Source: Sphingomonas xinjiangensis
GTDB lineage: Bacteria; Pseudomonadota; Alphaproteobacteria; Sphingomonadales; Sphingomonadaceae
Assembly: GCF_014199255.1 (NCBI RefSeq)
Contig: NZ_JACIJF010000002.1
Coordinates: 248,001-312,000, forward strand
DNA: 64,000 nucleotides
Direction of reading: 5' to 3'
Shown piece after piece: positions 53,789 through 61,899 of the stretch. The notes beneath the pieces were generated by a model, which saw only the letters and a list, made by a program, of their open reading frames with translations, did no database searches and was not told the DNA's origin. A program made the position numbers and the translations under genes. Positions within the stretch are counted from its first letter, which is position 1. Each line of letters begins with the position of its first letter.

Positions 53789-54559
53789 ATGACACAGCTG
53801 GGTTGCCGGGGATGCCGCGAAGGCGCTGAGGATTTCGGCCTCGCCATGGCGTTCCAGCCGATCGTCGACGTGAACACCGGACACGCCTTTGCCTATGAGG
53901 CGCTGGTGCGTGGCGCGAACGGGGAAAGCGCCGGCGACGTGCTGGGCCGCGTTACCGAGGCGAGCCGCTATGCGTTCGACCAGCAATGCCGCGTCGCGGC
54001 GATTGAGCAGGCGGTCGACGCGGGTATCCTCGACACCGGCGCCCGGCTGTCGATCAACTTCCTGCCCAACGCGGTGTATTCCCCGATGGCGTGCATCCAG
54101 CTGACGCTGAAGACCGCGCGCAAGACCGGACTGCCGAGTGACCGGCTGATTTTCGAGTTCACCGAGGGTGAGGAGATGGTCGACACCGACCATGTTGCGT
54201 CGATTATTGAAGCGTATCAGCGGCTGGGCTTCGCCACCGCGCTGGACGATTTCGGCGCTGGGCATGCCGGGCTGGGGCTGCTGGCGCGGTTGCAGACCGA
54301 CCTGATCAAGCTGGACATGGAGCTGGTGCGCGGGATCGACACCAGCCTGCCGCGGCGGATGATCGTCGAGGGCGTCATGCGGATGATGCAGGGGCTGAAC
54401 ATCACCGTGATCGCCGAAGGGATCGAGACAGAGGCTGAATATGCGACGCTGACCAATCTGGGCGTACGCTATCAGCAAGGCTATCTGTTCGCGCGGCCTG
54501 CGCTTCGGGCACTGCCCGAAATCCGCATGCCCACCGGAACGGCGCGGCAGGCCGCCTGA
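53789..54559 (+). CDS. EAL-domain cyclic-di-GMP phosphodiesterase-like protein
   Basis: 256 residues, ATG at 53789. It is a single EAL domain with EALVRG (the EAL motif), the metal and catalytic residues in SINFLPNAV, FEFTEGEEM, ALDDFGAGHAGLGLL and IAEGIETEAE. The set looks complete, so hydrolysis of cyclic-di-GMP is likely, in the cytosol. The first eight residues carry two cysteines (LGCRGC), with no GGDEF or sensor domain attached. It is convergent with nothing and lies alone. Confidence 0.9.
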   Translation: MTQLGCRGCREGAEDFGLAMAFQPIVDVNTGHAFAYEALVRGANGESAGDVLGRVTEASRYAFDQQCRVAAIEQAVDAGILDTGARLSINFLPNAVYSPMACIQLTLKTARKTGLPSDRLIFEFTEGEEMVDTDHVASIIEAYQRLGFATALDDFGAGHAGLGLLARLQTDLIKLDMELVRGIDTSLPRRMIVEGVMRMMQGLNITVIAEGIETEAEYATLTNLGVRYQQGYLFARPALRALPEIRMPTGTARQAA

Positions 54560-54628
54560 ACAATACACCCAACGCTTCCTTAACCGTGGCTGTGGCAGCA
54601 CCGCGGTCACCCTAAAGGAACGTTCGCG

Positions 54629-55357
54629 ATGGTTCGCCCTGCCCTTCTGCTTGCCCTGCCCCTGATGCTCGCCGCTTGCGGGAAGAAGGACGAGCCCGTG
54701 CCGGTCAACGACAGCGAGCTTGGCAACATCGCCGATCCGGCGGTGACCAGTGCGCTGCACGAGCAGATCATGGTCGACCCGCAGCTGACGCAGATGGCGA
54801 ACAAGGACGCGCTGCGCCCGCCGCCCCAGCCCTATTCAGCGATGGTGCCGAGCGACGCGATCGCCGCCAACCGCGACAAAATCGACACAAGCGGCCTGAT
54901 GAAGGCTCCACCGGCGGTGGCGGCCGGCAAGGACTGTCCGCAATGCGCCGCCGCGCGCGACAGCATCACGCTGGACGGGCTGGCATCGCGCCAGAAGAAT
55001 GCGCGAACCCGGCAATGCGCCTCGACGCTGAACTATTCCGCACGCTGGGCGACGCGCCTGCCCGCCGACCTGCCGCTGTTCCCACAGGCGCGGATGATCG
55101 AGGCGGCGGGCAACCAGGGCGGCACATGCTCGCTGCGCGTCGTGACCTTTTCCACCGCCCAGCCAATGGAGCTGCTGCTCGACTGGTATTACACCAAGGC
55201 AAAGCGCGGCGGGTACACCGCCGAGCATCAGGTGGATGGCAAGCAGCATATACTGGGCGGCACGCGCGTGCGCGATGACGGCGCGTATGTGCTGTTCATG
55301 ACCAGCCGCAGCGATGGCGGGACCGATATCGACATGATCGCCAACAACGGCAGCTGA
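54629..55357 (+). CDS. Hypothetical lipoprotein
   Basis: 242 residues. The signal peptide and lipobox MVRPALLLALPLMLAACG place the lipid on Cys17. The rest has a Pro-rich linker, a CPQC motif near residue 103 with two more cysteines further on (RTRQCAS, GGTCSL), and a C-terminal domain (FSTAQPMELLLDWYYTKAKR) like small ligand-binding or assembly domains. Aligned to no family I know. It is probably anchored in the outer membrane. A long repeat region follows. Confidence 0.8.
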   Translation: MVRPALLLALPLMLAACGKKDEPVPVNDSELGNIADPAVTSALHEQIMVDPQLTQMANKDALRPPPQPYSAMVPSDAIAANRDKIDTSGLMKAPPAVAAGKDCPQCAAARDSITLDGLASRQKNARTRQCASTLNYSARWATRLPADLPLFPQARMIEAAGNQGGTCSLRVVTFSTAQPMELLLDWYYTKAKRGGYTAEHQVDGKQHILGGTRVRDDGAYVLFMTSRSDGGTDIDMIANNGS

Positions 55358-55698
55358 GTTTCGGCCTTCGCGCGGGAACATGAGGGTTCACGCGAAGGCG
55401 CGAAGACGCGAAAGTTTTAAGTAAGAGGTTCGCGCAGAGACGCGGAGAGATTTGGCGCGTGACGCCTGCATGTGCCGCGTTAGCGGCTATCGAATGTGGA
55501 AACGCTGGTTGTTGAGGGCCGCTGGCGCGCGGCAGGTTGCCTCCCTCTGCGCCTCCGCGCCTCTGCGCGAGCCCTGCCTTCTTAGCGCCTTTGCGCCTTG
55601 GGCTGGAACACCGCTTCTTCTGCCTCGCGCTGGTTGCCACGCGCTCGGGATCACGCAGGAATAGGCAAAGCGTTGATTTCAGGCTACCGGCTTGCGCC
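55358..55698. repeat. 341-base gap with large imperfect palindrome
   Basis: Left-hand stretches such as GGTTCGCGCAGAGACGCGGAG and AAGGCGCGAAGACGCGAAAG are matched in reverse complement by CTCTGCGCGAGCC and by GCGCCTTTGCGCCTTGG on the right (about 55545-55605). The nested halves span roughly 55388-55605. Open frames here come from the repeat, not from genes. Confidence 0.75.
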
Positions 55699-56076
55699 AT
55701 GCCAAATCTTTTCCTCGTGATGCTGGGCGGCGCCGTCGGCGCCGGTGCCCGGCACCTGGCCGGGCGGGCGGCGCTGGGCTGGTGGGGGCCGAGCTATCCG
55801 TTCGGCACGCTGGCCGTAAACCTGATCGGCGGGTTCGCCATGGGGCTGCTGGCCGGCAGCCTGGCGCGGTTCGGAGAGGTCGGCGAGCCATGGCGCCTGC
55901 TGCTGGGCGTCGGCGTGCTGGGTGGGTTTACGACGTTTTCGGCGTTCTCGCTCGACGTCGTGACGATGATCGAGCGCGGCGACTGGGTGATGGCGCTTGG
56001 ATATGTTCTGGTCTCGGTGATCGGATCGGTGGCGGCGTTGGCCGCGGGTATGGGCATGATAAGGGCCGTGGCATGA
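55699..56076 (+). CDS. crcB: Fluoride exporter CrcB (Fluc)
   Basis: 125 residues, typical of a Fluc subunit. Four membrane helices are visible; the conserved GGAVGAGARHL start, the PFGTLAVNLIGGF motif with the fluoride-binding Asn, and GGFTTFSAFSLD with the phenylalanine box and central sodium site are all present. Homodimers carry fluoride out of the cytosol. No fluoride riboswitch could be recognised upstream. The next gene starts within the stop codon (ATGA). Confidence 0.94.
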   Translation: MPNLFLVMLGGAVGAGARHLAGRAALGWWGPSYPFGTLAVNLIGGFAMGLLAGSLARFGEVGEPWRLLLGVGVLGGFTTFSAFSLDVVTMIERGDWVMALGYVLVSVIGSVAALAAGMGMIRAVA

Positions 56077-57437
56077 GCAATGACGTACGCCAGTTTACGG
56101 TAAGCCCGGATGACGATGGCATCCGCCTCGACCGCTGGTTCAAGCGCCACATGGAGGATGTGAGCTTCAACACCGTCTCGCGCTGGGCGCGTACCGGGCA
56201 GCTGCGCGTCGACGGCGCGCGGGCCACCCCGGCCGACCGGCTTGCCGCCGGCCAGGTGCTGCGCCTGCCCCCGCCCGAGGCGCCGAAGCCCGCCAGCACG
56301 CCGCGGCCCAAGCGTGACCGTCCGCCGCTGAGCGCCGAGCAGACCGAACTCGCCGAAAGCATGGTGATCCACAAGGACTCCGCCGCGATCGTGCTCAACA
56401 AGCCGCCGGGCCTTGCCACACAGGGCGGCACCAAGACGTTCGAGCATGTCGACGGGCTGCTCGACGCGCTGCAATATGAAGCCGAGGGGCGCCCCAAGCT
56501 GGTGCACCGGCTGGACAAGGACACGTCCGGCGCGCTGCTGGTCGCGCGGTCGGCCAAGGCGGCGGCGTTCTTCTCAAAGTCGTTCTCCGGGCGCACCGCC
56601 AAGAAGATCTACTGGGCGCTGGTGGTCGGCGTGCCCGACATCGCCGACGGCTTCATCGACCTGCCGATCGGCAAGCAGCCGGGCACGGGCGGCGAGAAAA
56701 TGCAGGTGGACGAAAAGGAAGGCCAACCGGCGCGCACCCGCTATCGCATGATCGAGCGCGCGGGAAACACCGGCGCCTGGGTCGAGCTTCAGCCCTTTAC
56801 CGGGCGCACGCACCAGCTGCGCGTGCACATGGCGGCGATCGGGCATCCGATTGTCGGCGACGGCAAATATGGCGGCCCCGAAGCGTTCCTGACCGGGGGC
56901 GTGTCCAGGAAAATGCACCTGCATTCGCGACGGCTGCGGATCGATCATCCCGATGGCGAGAAGATCGACGTGACCGCCGAGCTACCGAGCCACTTTGCCG
57001 AATCGATGAAGACGATGGGATTCGACCTGGCGCTGGGCGAGACGACGGCGTTCGAGGATCGCCCGCCGCTCAGCCGCGACGAACTGAAGTCGCAGGCGCG
57101 CGCGCATGCCAAGTCGGTGCGCAAGGAACGGCGCGGCGAGCGGCGTGGGCGGGGCGAGAGCGAAGCGGGTCGCAGCGGCCGTGCCGGTGCGCCGAAGGCC
57201 GGCGCTAGCGGTTCCCGGAGCGGCGGCGGCGCGTCCAAGAGCGGCGCACCTGCCGGACGCAGCGCGCGCCCAGGCGGGAGCGGATCAAGCGGCGATGGGA
57301 CTGGTGGACCGCGCGCTGGCGGAAGCGGGCCGCGCTCAGGCAGCGGCGGACCACGTAGCGGCGGGGCCGGACCGCGTAGCGGCGCCGGGCGTAGCGGCGG
57401 TAGTGGTCCGCGTGGCGGTGACCGGGGCGGCCGGTGA
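56073..57437 (+). CDS. RluA-family 23S rRNA pseudouridine synthase with Gly/Ser/Arg tail
   Basis: 454 residues, ATG at 56073 overlapping the crcB stop. It has an S4 RNA-binding domain (DGIRLDRWFKRHMEDVSFNT), then the RluA catalytic domain with the Asp in HRLDKDTSGALLVA, KIYWALVVG and GRTHQLRVHMAAIGHPIVGD. It modifies uridines of 23S rRNA, most like RluC. The final 110 residues are disordered and basic, built of repeated SG/RSG/GPRSG units, about a third longer than a normal RluC. The crcB-rluC overlap implies co-expression. Confidence 0.92.
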   Translation: MSNDVRQFTVSPDDDGIRLDRWFKRHMEDVSFNTVSRWARTGQLRVDGARATPADRLAAGQVLRLPPPEAPKPASTPRPKRDRPPLSAEQTELAESMVIHKDSAAIVLNKPPGLATQGGTKTFEHVDGLLDALQYEAEGRPKLVHRLDKDTSGALLVARSAKAAAFFSKSFSGRTAKKIYWALVVGVPDIADGFIDLPIGKQPGTGGEKMQVDEKEGQPARTRYRMIERAGNTGAWVELQPFTGRTHQLRVHMAAIGHPIVGDGKYGGPEAFLTGGVSRKMHLHSRRLRIDHPDGEKIDVTAELPSHFAESMKTMGFDLALGETTAFEDRPPLSRDELKSQARAHAKSVRKERRGERRGRGESEAGRSGRAGAPKAGASGSRSGGGASKSGAPAGRSARPGGSGSSGDGTGGPRAGGSGPRSGSGGPRSGGAGPRSGAGRSGGSGPRGGDRGGR

Positions 57438-57449
57438 TGACGTACTTGG

Positions 57450-57572
57450 ATCCTCCCCCGGAGGGGGAGGGGGACCAGCGAAACTGGTCGAGGGGTACTT
57501 TCCACGCGCGACATAGCCTGCGGCACCTACCCCTGGACGGCCTTCGGCGGTCCCCCTCCCCCTCCGGAGGAT
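57450..57572. repeat. Long inverted repeat, CCTCCCC family, two arms
   Basis: Left arm 57450-57475 (ATCCTCCCCCGGAGGGGGAG and GGGGACC) and right arm 57549-57572 are reverse complements apart from three extra bases. The spacer can itself pair (GGGGTA with TACCCC). The right arm ends in GGAGGAT, seven bases before the start of the next gene. Confidence 0.85.
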
Positions 57573-57579
57573 TTTGGCG

Positions 57580-58242
57580 ATGACAAGCCGCCTTGCCCTG
57601 TTCGATTGCGACGGCACGCTGGTCGACAGCCAGGCAAGCATCTGCCTGGCGATGGAGCATTGTTTCGAAGGGCAGAAGTTGGCGCCGCCCAGCCGCGAGG
57701 CGATCCGGCGGATCGTCGGGCTGAGTTTGGTCGAGGCGATCGCACGGCTGCACCCCGAAGCGGGGCGCGATCTGCACGAGGCGATGGCCGAGGGGTACAA
57801 GCAGGTCTATCTGGAACTACGCACCGCGGGGCATATCGAGGACGAGCCGCTCTATGACGGCGTGCTGGAAGCGATCGAGGCGCTGGACGCGAATGGCTGG
57901 GTGCTGGGCGTGGCAACGGGCAAGTCGGATCGTGGGCTGATCCGAGTGCTGGAGCAGCATGGATTGCGGCATCGCTTCGTCACCTTGCAGACCGCCGACC
58001 GCCACCCGTCCAAGCCGCACCCCTCGATGATCAAAGCCGCGATCGCGGAGGCGGGAGCATCGCCCGAGACGACGGCGATGATCGGCGACACCAGCTTCGA
58101 CATGGCGATGGCCAATGCCGCCGGCGCCCATGCCATAGGTGTTGCATGGGGATACCACAGCCGGCAAGATTTGGCCGACGCCGGGGCGCGGCATGTGCTG
58201 GAGCATGCCCGCGATCTGCCCGCGCATCTGGAGGCCCTATGA
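57580..58242 (+). CDS. HAD-superfamily phosphatase (phosphoglycolate-phosphatase-like)
   Basis: 220 residues from the ATG at 57580; a TTG two codons upstream is possible. The Shine-Dalgarno GGAGGA is part of the inverted repeat arm. Motif I is LFDCDGTLVDSQ, motif II is VATGKSDRG, the motif III Lys is in PSKPHPSM and motif IV is MIGDTSFDMAMANAAG, so catalysis is intact. A Gph-like role (2-phosphoglycolate clearance) is plausible. The next gene starts in the stop codon (ATGA). Confidence 0.88.
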   Translation: MTSRLALFDCDGTLVDSQASICLAMEHCFEGQKLAPPSREAIRRIVGLSLVEAIARLHPEAGRDLHEAMAEGYKQVYLELRTAGHIEDEPLYDGVLEAIEALDANGWVLGVATGKSDRGLIRVLEQHGLRHRFVTLQTADRHPSKPHPSMIKAAIAEAGASPETTAMIGDTSFDMAMANAAGAHAIGVAWGYHSRQDLADAGARHVLEHARDLPAHLEAL

Positions 58243-58457
58243 CCGACGCAGACCGGCTGGCGCAGAAACGCTATTACCTGATGGCCGGAGTCAACCTGGC
58301 CGGTGCCGCCGGCGCGGTGCTGGGGCTGCTGATCACCGGACGTTCGACCGCGACGGAACACACGCTGCTTGGCGGCGCACTGATCCTCGCCTCACTCTAC
58401 ATCATGGCCGTGGTGCCCCGGGCCATGGCGCGCAAATGGAAGACCCCGACACCGTGA
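58239..58457 (+). CDS. Small two-helix membrane protein
   Basis: 72 residues. The ATG at 58239 overlaps the phosphatase stop. Hydrophobic stretches LMAGVNLAGAAGAVLGLLIT and LLGGALILASLYIMAVVPRA make two membrane helices, with short charged ends. Such proteins are often found in this position beside the ATP12 gene; the function is unknown. It overlaps the next gene by 22 bases. Confidence 0.78.
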   Translation: MTDADRLAQKRYYLMAGVNLAGAAGAVLGLLITGRSTATEHTLLGGALILASLYIMAVVPRAMARKWKTPTP

Positions 58458-59131
58458 GGCGATTCTGGAAGGATGTGACCGTTGAAGCCGGTGAGGTCGC
58501 GCTGGACGGCAAGCCGGTGCGGACTCCCGGCCGCGCTCCGCTGACGCTGCCGACGCCGCAGCTGGCGCAAGCCGTGGCGGCGGAGTGGCGCGAGGTGCGA
58601 GAGACGATCGACCCACGCGCGATGCCGCTGACCGGGCTGGCCAATGCAGCGATCGACCGGATTTCCACGGCGCGCGACACCTTTGCCGAAGGCCTTTCCG
58701 CTTATGGCGAGAGCGACCTGCTCTGTTACCGCGCCGCGGAGCCCGCGCCGCTGGTCGAGCGCCAGGCCGCGGCCTGGGATCCGCTGCTCGATTGGGCGCG
58801 CGGGCGCTATGATGTGCACTTCGAGACGGCGATCGGCGTGATGCACCGCGCCCAGCCGGACGCGACGGTGGCGCGGCTGCGTGAAGCGGTGCTGGCGCTC
58901 GATCCGTTCCGATTGGCGGGACTGTCGCCGGTGGTGACGATCAGTGGGTCGCTGGTCGCCGCGCTGGCGCTGCTGGAAGGTGCGGCGGATGCCGAGACGG
59001 TGTGGCAGGCGGCGCGCATCGACGAAGACTGGCAAGCGGAGCAATGGGGCGAGGACGCGCTGGCGGTCGAAGCTGCCGAAGCGCGGCGGAGGGACTTTGA
59101 CGCAGGTGTGCGGTTCTTGGAATCGCTGTGA
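58436..59131 (+). CDS. ATP12-family F1-ATPase assembly chaperone
   Basis: 231 residues, ATG at 58436, inside the small membrane-protein gene. Family marks include RRFWKDVTVEAGEVALDGKP, the TPGRAPLTLPTPQLA stretch, WREVRETIDPRAMPLTGLAN, and the C-terminal WQAERWGEDALA-type motif (AEQWGEDALAVEAAEARRRD). ATP12 binds F1 alpha subunits during assembly of ATP synthase; bacterial copies occur mainly in alphaproteobacteria. Tight overlap suggests a three-gene operon with the phosphatase. Confidence 0.9.
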   Translation: MEDPDTVRRFWKDVTVEAGEVALDGKPVRTPGRAPLTLPTPQLAQAVAAEWREVRETIDPRAMPLTGLANAAIDRISTARDTFAEGLSAYGESDLLCYRAAEPAPLVERQAAAWDPLLDWARGRYDVHFETAIGVMHRAQPDATVARLREAVLALDPFRLAGLSPVVTISGSLVAALALLEGAADAETVWQAARIDEDWQAEQWGEDALAVEAAEARRRDFDAGVRFLESL

Positions 59132-59136
59132 GTTAG

Positions 59137-59159
59137 ATCCTCCCCCGGGGGGGCAGGAT
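59137..59159. repeat. ATCCTCCCCC palindrome
   Basis: ATCCTCCCCC and GGGGGGGCAGGAT form a short stem in the 36-base convergent gap between the ATP12 and gmk genes. Same core as the other CCTCCCC palindromes, and likely to end transcription on both strands. Confidence 0.65.
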
Positions 59160-59167
59160 TTACGAGG

Positions 59168-59818
59168 TTATTTGTTCAAGCCGCGGATGAAGCCGATCAG
59201 GCCGGTCTGGCGCGAGCGGCGGAGGCGTTCGGCCTTCAGGATGGTGTGGACGCTTTCATAGCATTGCTCGACTTCGTCATTGACCAGCACATAGTCATAG
59301 CCGTCCCAGTGGCTGACTTCGTTGTTGGCGCGCGACATGCGGCCGTCGATCACTTCCACAGAGTCCGTGCCGCGGTTGATCAGCCGTTCATGCAGCACCT
59401 TGAGGCTGGGCGGCAGGATGAAGACGCGGACGACATCGCCACCGGCGAGCTGGAACAGCTGCTGCGCGCCCTGCCAGTCGATGTCGAACAGCACGTCACG
59501 GCCCGAGGCGAGGATCGCGTTCACGGTCTCACGCGGGGTGCCGTAGCGGTGATCGAACACGTGTGCCCATTCCAGGAACTCGTTGTTCGTCACCATTTCG
59601 CGGAAGCGGTCGAGGTCGACGAAGTTATAGTCGACCCCGTCCTGCTCACCCGGGCGCATCGGACGCGTGGTGTACGACACCGACATTTCGAGGAACGGAT
59701 CCGCAGCCAATAGCTTCCGCGCGATCGTCGACTTGCCCGCGCCCGAAGGCGAGGACAGGACGAACAGGACTCCGCGGCGACGGAATTTGTGCGGATCGTT
59801 TTCGGTGCGGTGCGGCAT
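59168..59818 (-). CDS. gmk: Guanylate kinase
   Basis: 216 residues. The P-loop is SSPSGAGKST, followed by the GMP-binding motifs SVSYTTRPMRPGEQDGVDYNF and the lid/end region RYGTPRETV, DIDWQGAQQL. It converts GMP to GDP. The N-terminal 14 residues are a short basic extension. Convergent with the ATP12 gene. Confidence 0.97.
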   Translation of the reverse strand: MPHRTENDPHKFRRRGVLFVLSSPSGAGKSTIARKLLAADPFLEMSVSYTTRPMRPGEQDGVDYNFVDLDRFREMVTNNEFLEWAHVFDHRYGTPRETVNAILASGRDVLFDIDWQGAQQLFQLAGGDVVRVFILPPSLKVLHERLINRGTDSVEVIDGRMSRANNEVSHWDGYDYVLVNDEVEQCYESVHTILKAERLRRSRQTGLIGFIRGLNK

Positions 59819-59854
59819 GGGGGCTAGTGGCGTGGAGACTCGCCCCCCGTCAAG

Positions 59855-60049
59855 TCATGCGCGGCGGTTCCGCCGGTCCTTGAGCATGCGGTACACGCCA
59901 TAGCCGCCGGCAAGCACCAGCCCTGGCGCGCCCATGCGGGTGAGCGCGCGCTGTGCCGCATAGCCGAGCACGGCGCCCTTGACGCCGCCGCGGCCGTCAC
60001 GCCGGTCGATACGGCTGCCGATCATAGCACCCAGAATGTTGCGGATCAT
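59855..60049 (-). CDS. Small membrane protein (paralogue 2 of pair)
   Basis: 64 residues, start at 60049 overlapping the end of the paralogue before it as ATGA. It begins MIRNILGAMIGSRIDRRDGR and has a hydrophobic middle and a basic end (LKDRRNRRA). The layout (MI..I.A.IG..ID..DG.GG then a helix) is the same as in the gene at 60046-60237, so the pair arose by duplication. Function unknown. Confidence 0.75.
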   Translation of the reverse strand: MIRNILGAMIGSRIDRRDGRGGVKGAVLGYAAQRALTRMGAPGLVLAGGYGVYRMLKDRRNRRA

Positions 60050-60237
60050 GCGTCGTCTCCGTGATTGGCGAGATACTGAATGCCCCAGGCGATCGCGCCG
60101 AAGAACAGGACGGCGGGGATGACGGTCTTCGCCGCCTTCCACGCCGCCACGCCGGCGACGGCGCCGACCGCGCCGCCTTCGCCGTCGCTGGCGTCGATCT
60201 TGTGGCCAACAAAGGCCGCGATTGCGTCACCGATCAT
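60046..60237 (-). CDS. Small membrane protein (paralogue 1 of pair)
   Basis: 63 residues, ATG at 60237 with AAGGAGA upstream. It begins MIGDAIAAFVGHKIDASDGE and has one membrane helix (VIPAVLFFGAIAWGIQYLAN). The N-terminal half matches its downstream neighbour. Because the second start sits in the stop of this gene, the two chains are probably made in a fixed ratio. Function unknown. Confidence 0.75.
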   Translation of the reverse strand: MIGDAIAAFVGHKIDASDGEGGAVGAVAGVAAWKAAKTVIPAVLFFGAIAWGIQYLANHGDDA

Positions 60238-60290
60238 GTGCGTCTCCTTTTGCTGGAATAGCGAAGGAGATGGGGATGGGTTCCACGAAG

Positions 60291-60320
60291 ATCCTCCCCG
60301 AGCTTGTACTCGGGGAGGAT
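60291..60320. repeat. ATCCTCCCCGAG palindrome
   Basis: ATCCTCCCCGAG and CTCGGGGAGGAT form a perfect 12-bp stem around CTTGTA, eight bases past the fumC stop on its reading side. It is probably the fumC terminator and the cleanest member of the repeat family. Confidence 0.75.
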
Positions 60321-60328
60321 TGAAGAAA

Positions 60329-61729
60329 TTACCGGCCGACCATGGTTTCGGGGCGGACGTATTGGTCGAAGGTGGCTTCGTCGACCAAGCCGAGGGCAAG
60401 GCCGGACTCCTTAAGCGTCAGCCCTTTCTCATGCGCGTTCTTTGCGATCTTGGCGGCATTGTCATAGCCGATCGCGGGCGCCAGCGCAGTGACGAGCATC
60501 AGCGAGCGGCCGACCAGGTCGGCAATCTGCTTCTCGTTGGCCTTGGCACCGTCGACTGCGCGCTCGGCGAAGCTGACCATGCCGACCGACATCAAGTGGA
60601 TCGAGCGCAGCACGTTGGAGCCAATCAGCGGCTTGAACACGTTAAGCTCGAAATGCCCCTGCATGCCGCCCACGGTGACGGCCATGTGGTTGCCGATCAC
60701 CTGGGCCGCGACCATGGTCAGCGACTCGCTCTGGGTCGGGTTGACCTTGCCCGGCATGATCGAGCTGCCCGGCTCGTTGGCCGGCAGGTCGAGTTCGCCA
60801 AGGCCCGAGCGCGGGCCGGAACCGAGCAGGCGAATGTCGTTGGCGATCTTGTTGAGCGACACGGCGAGCGTATTGCAGACGCCGGACAGGTTCACGAGCT
60901 GGTCCTTGGTCGCCAGCGCCTCGAACTTGTTGGGCGCAGTGACGAACGGCAGCCCGGTGATGGTGGCGATCTCCGCCGCGACATCCTCGGCATAGCCTTC
61001 CGGCGCGTTGAGCCCGGTGCCGACCGCGGTGCCGCCTAGTGCCAACTTGAAGATGTCGAGATCGAGCACGCTCGCAAAGCGATCACGCGCCGAAGCCAGC
61101 ATCGCTGCGTAGCCCGAGAATTCCTGGCCGAGCGTCAGCGGCGTCGCATCCTGAAGATGGGTGCGGCCGATCTTGACGATGTGGTCCCACGCCTCAACCT
61201 TGGCCTGGAGCGAGGCGTGCAGCCGGTCGAGCGCGGGATACAGTTGGAGCGTCACTGCGCGCGCCGCGGCGATGTGCAATGCGGTCGGGAACGAATCGTT
61301 GGACGACTGCGCCATGTTGACATGGTCGTTCGGATGGATCGGCGACTTGCCGCCCTTGCTGCCGGTCAGGATCTCGTTCGCGCGGCCGGCGATGACCTCG
61401 TTCACGTTCATGTTGGTCTGCGTGCCGCTGCCAGTCTGCCAGATCACCAGCGGGAACTGGTCGTCGAGCTTGCCGTCGACGATCTCCTGTGCCGCCTGAT
61501 CGATGACCTTGGCGATCTCAGGGTCAAGGCCGTGCTTGACGTTCACCCGGGCCGCGGCCTGCTTCACGATCGCCTGCGCGTGGACGATGCCCAGCGGCAT
61601 CCGCTCGGTCGAACCGAACGGGAAATTCTCGATCGAACGCTGGGTCTGCGCGCCCCAATAGGCGTCGGCGGGAACTTCGATGGCGCCGATCGAGTCGGTT
61701 TCGGTGCGGGTGGTCAAGCGGTCCTCCAT
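60329..61729 (-). CDS. fumC: Class II fumarate hydratase
   Basis: 466 residues from the ATG at 61729 (an in-frame TTG at 61741 would add four). It has the fumarase/aspartase fold with the signature [15 protein letters not shown] near residues 316-330, the catalytic Ser loop within it, [15 protein letters not shown], and [14 protein letters not shown]. It hydrates fumarate to malate in the TCA cycle and, being iron-free, works under oxidative stress. An alternative class I enzyme is not visible here. Confidence 0.96.
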   Translation of the reverse strand: MEDRLTTRTETDSIGAIEVPADAYWGAQTQRSIENFPFGSTERMPLGIVHAQAIVKQAAARVNVKHGLDPEIAKVIDQAAQEIVDGKLDDQFPLVIWQTGSGTQTNMNVNEVIAGRANEILTGSKGGKSPIHPNDHVNMAQSSNDSFPTALHIAAARAVTLQLYPALDRLHASLQAKVEAWDHIVKIGRTHLQDATPLTLGQEFSGYAAMLASARDRFASVLDLDIFKLALGGTAVGTGLNAPEGYAEDVAAEIATITGLPFVTAPNKFEALATKDQLVNLSGVCNTLAVSLNKIANDIRLLGSGPRSGLGELDLPANEPGSSIMPGKVNPTQSESLTMVAAQVIGNHMAVTVGGMQGHFELNVFKPLIGSNVLRSIHLMSVGMVSFAERAVDGAKANEKQIADLVGRSLMLVTALAPAIGYDNAAKIAKNAHEKGLTLKESGLALGLVDEATFDQYVRPETMVGR

Positions 61730-61899
61730 AACCTCGGACAAGTAGATGCAGCGGCTCTAGCCCCCCTGCCCCGTCGACGCCAGCACGCACCCGCGCGTGA
61801 CACGGTGCGGAAATTGTCCCGGCATTTACCAAGCGTTGTCAGAACGCCGGTATGGCGAGCGGTAGGAAAATAGATTCCGGGGGATGGAGTACCAAGACG

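Noticed and set aside
55452-55664. 70-codon frame in the gap before crcB
   Set aside because: It is made of the palindromic repeat and has no initiation signal.
55640-55698. Possible fluoride riboswitch upstream of crcB
   Set aside because: The conserved pseudoknot core of that riboswitch could not be found in the leader.
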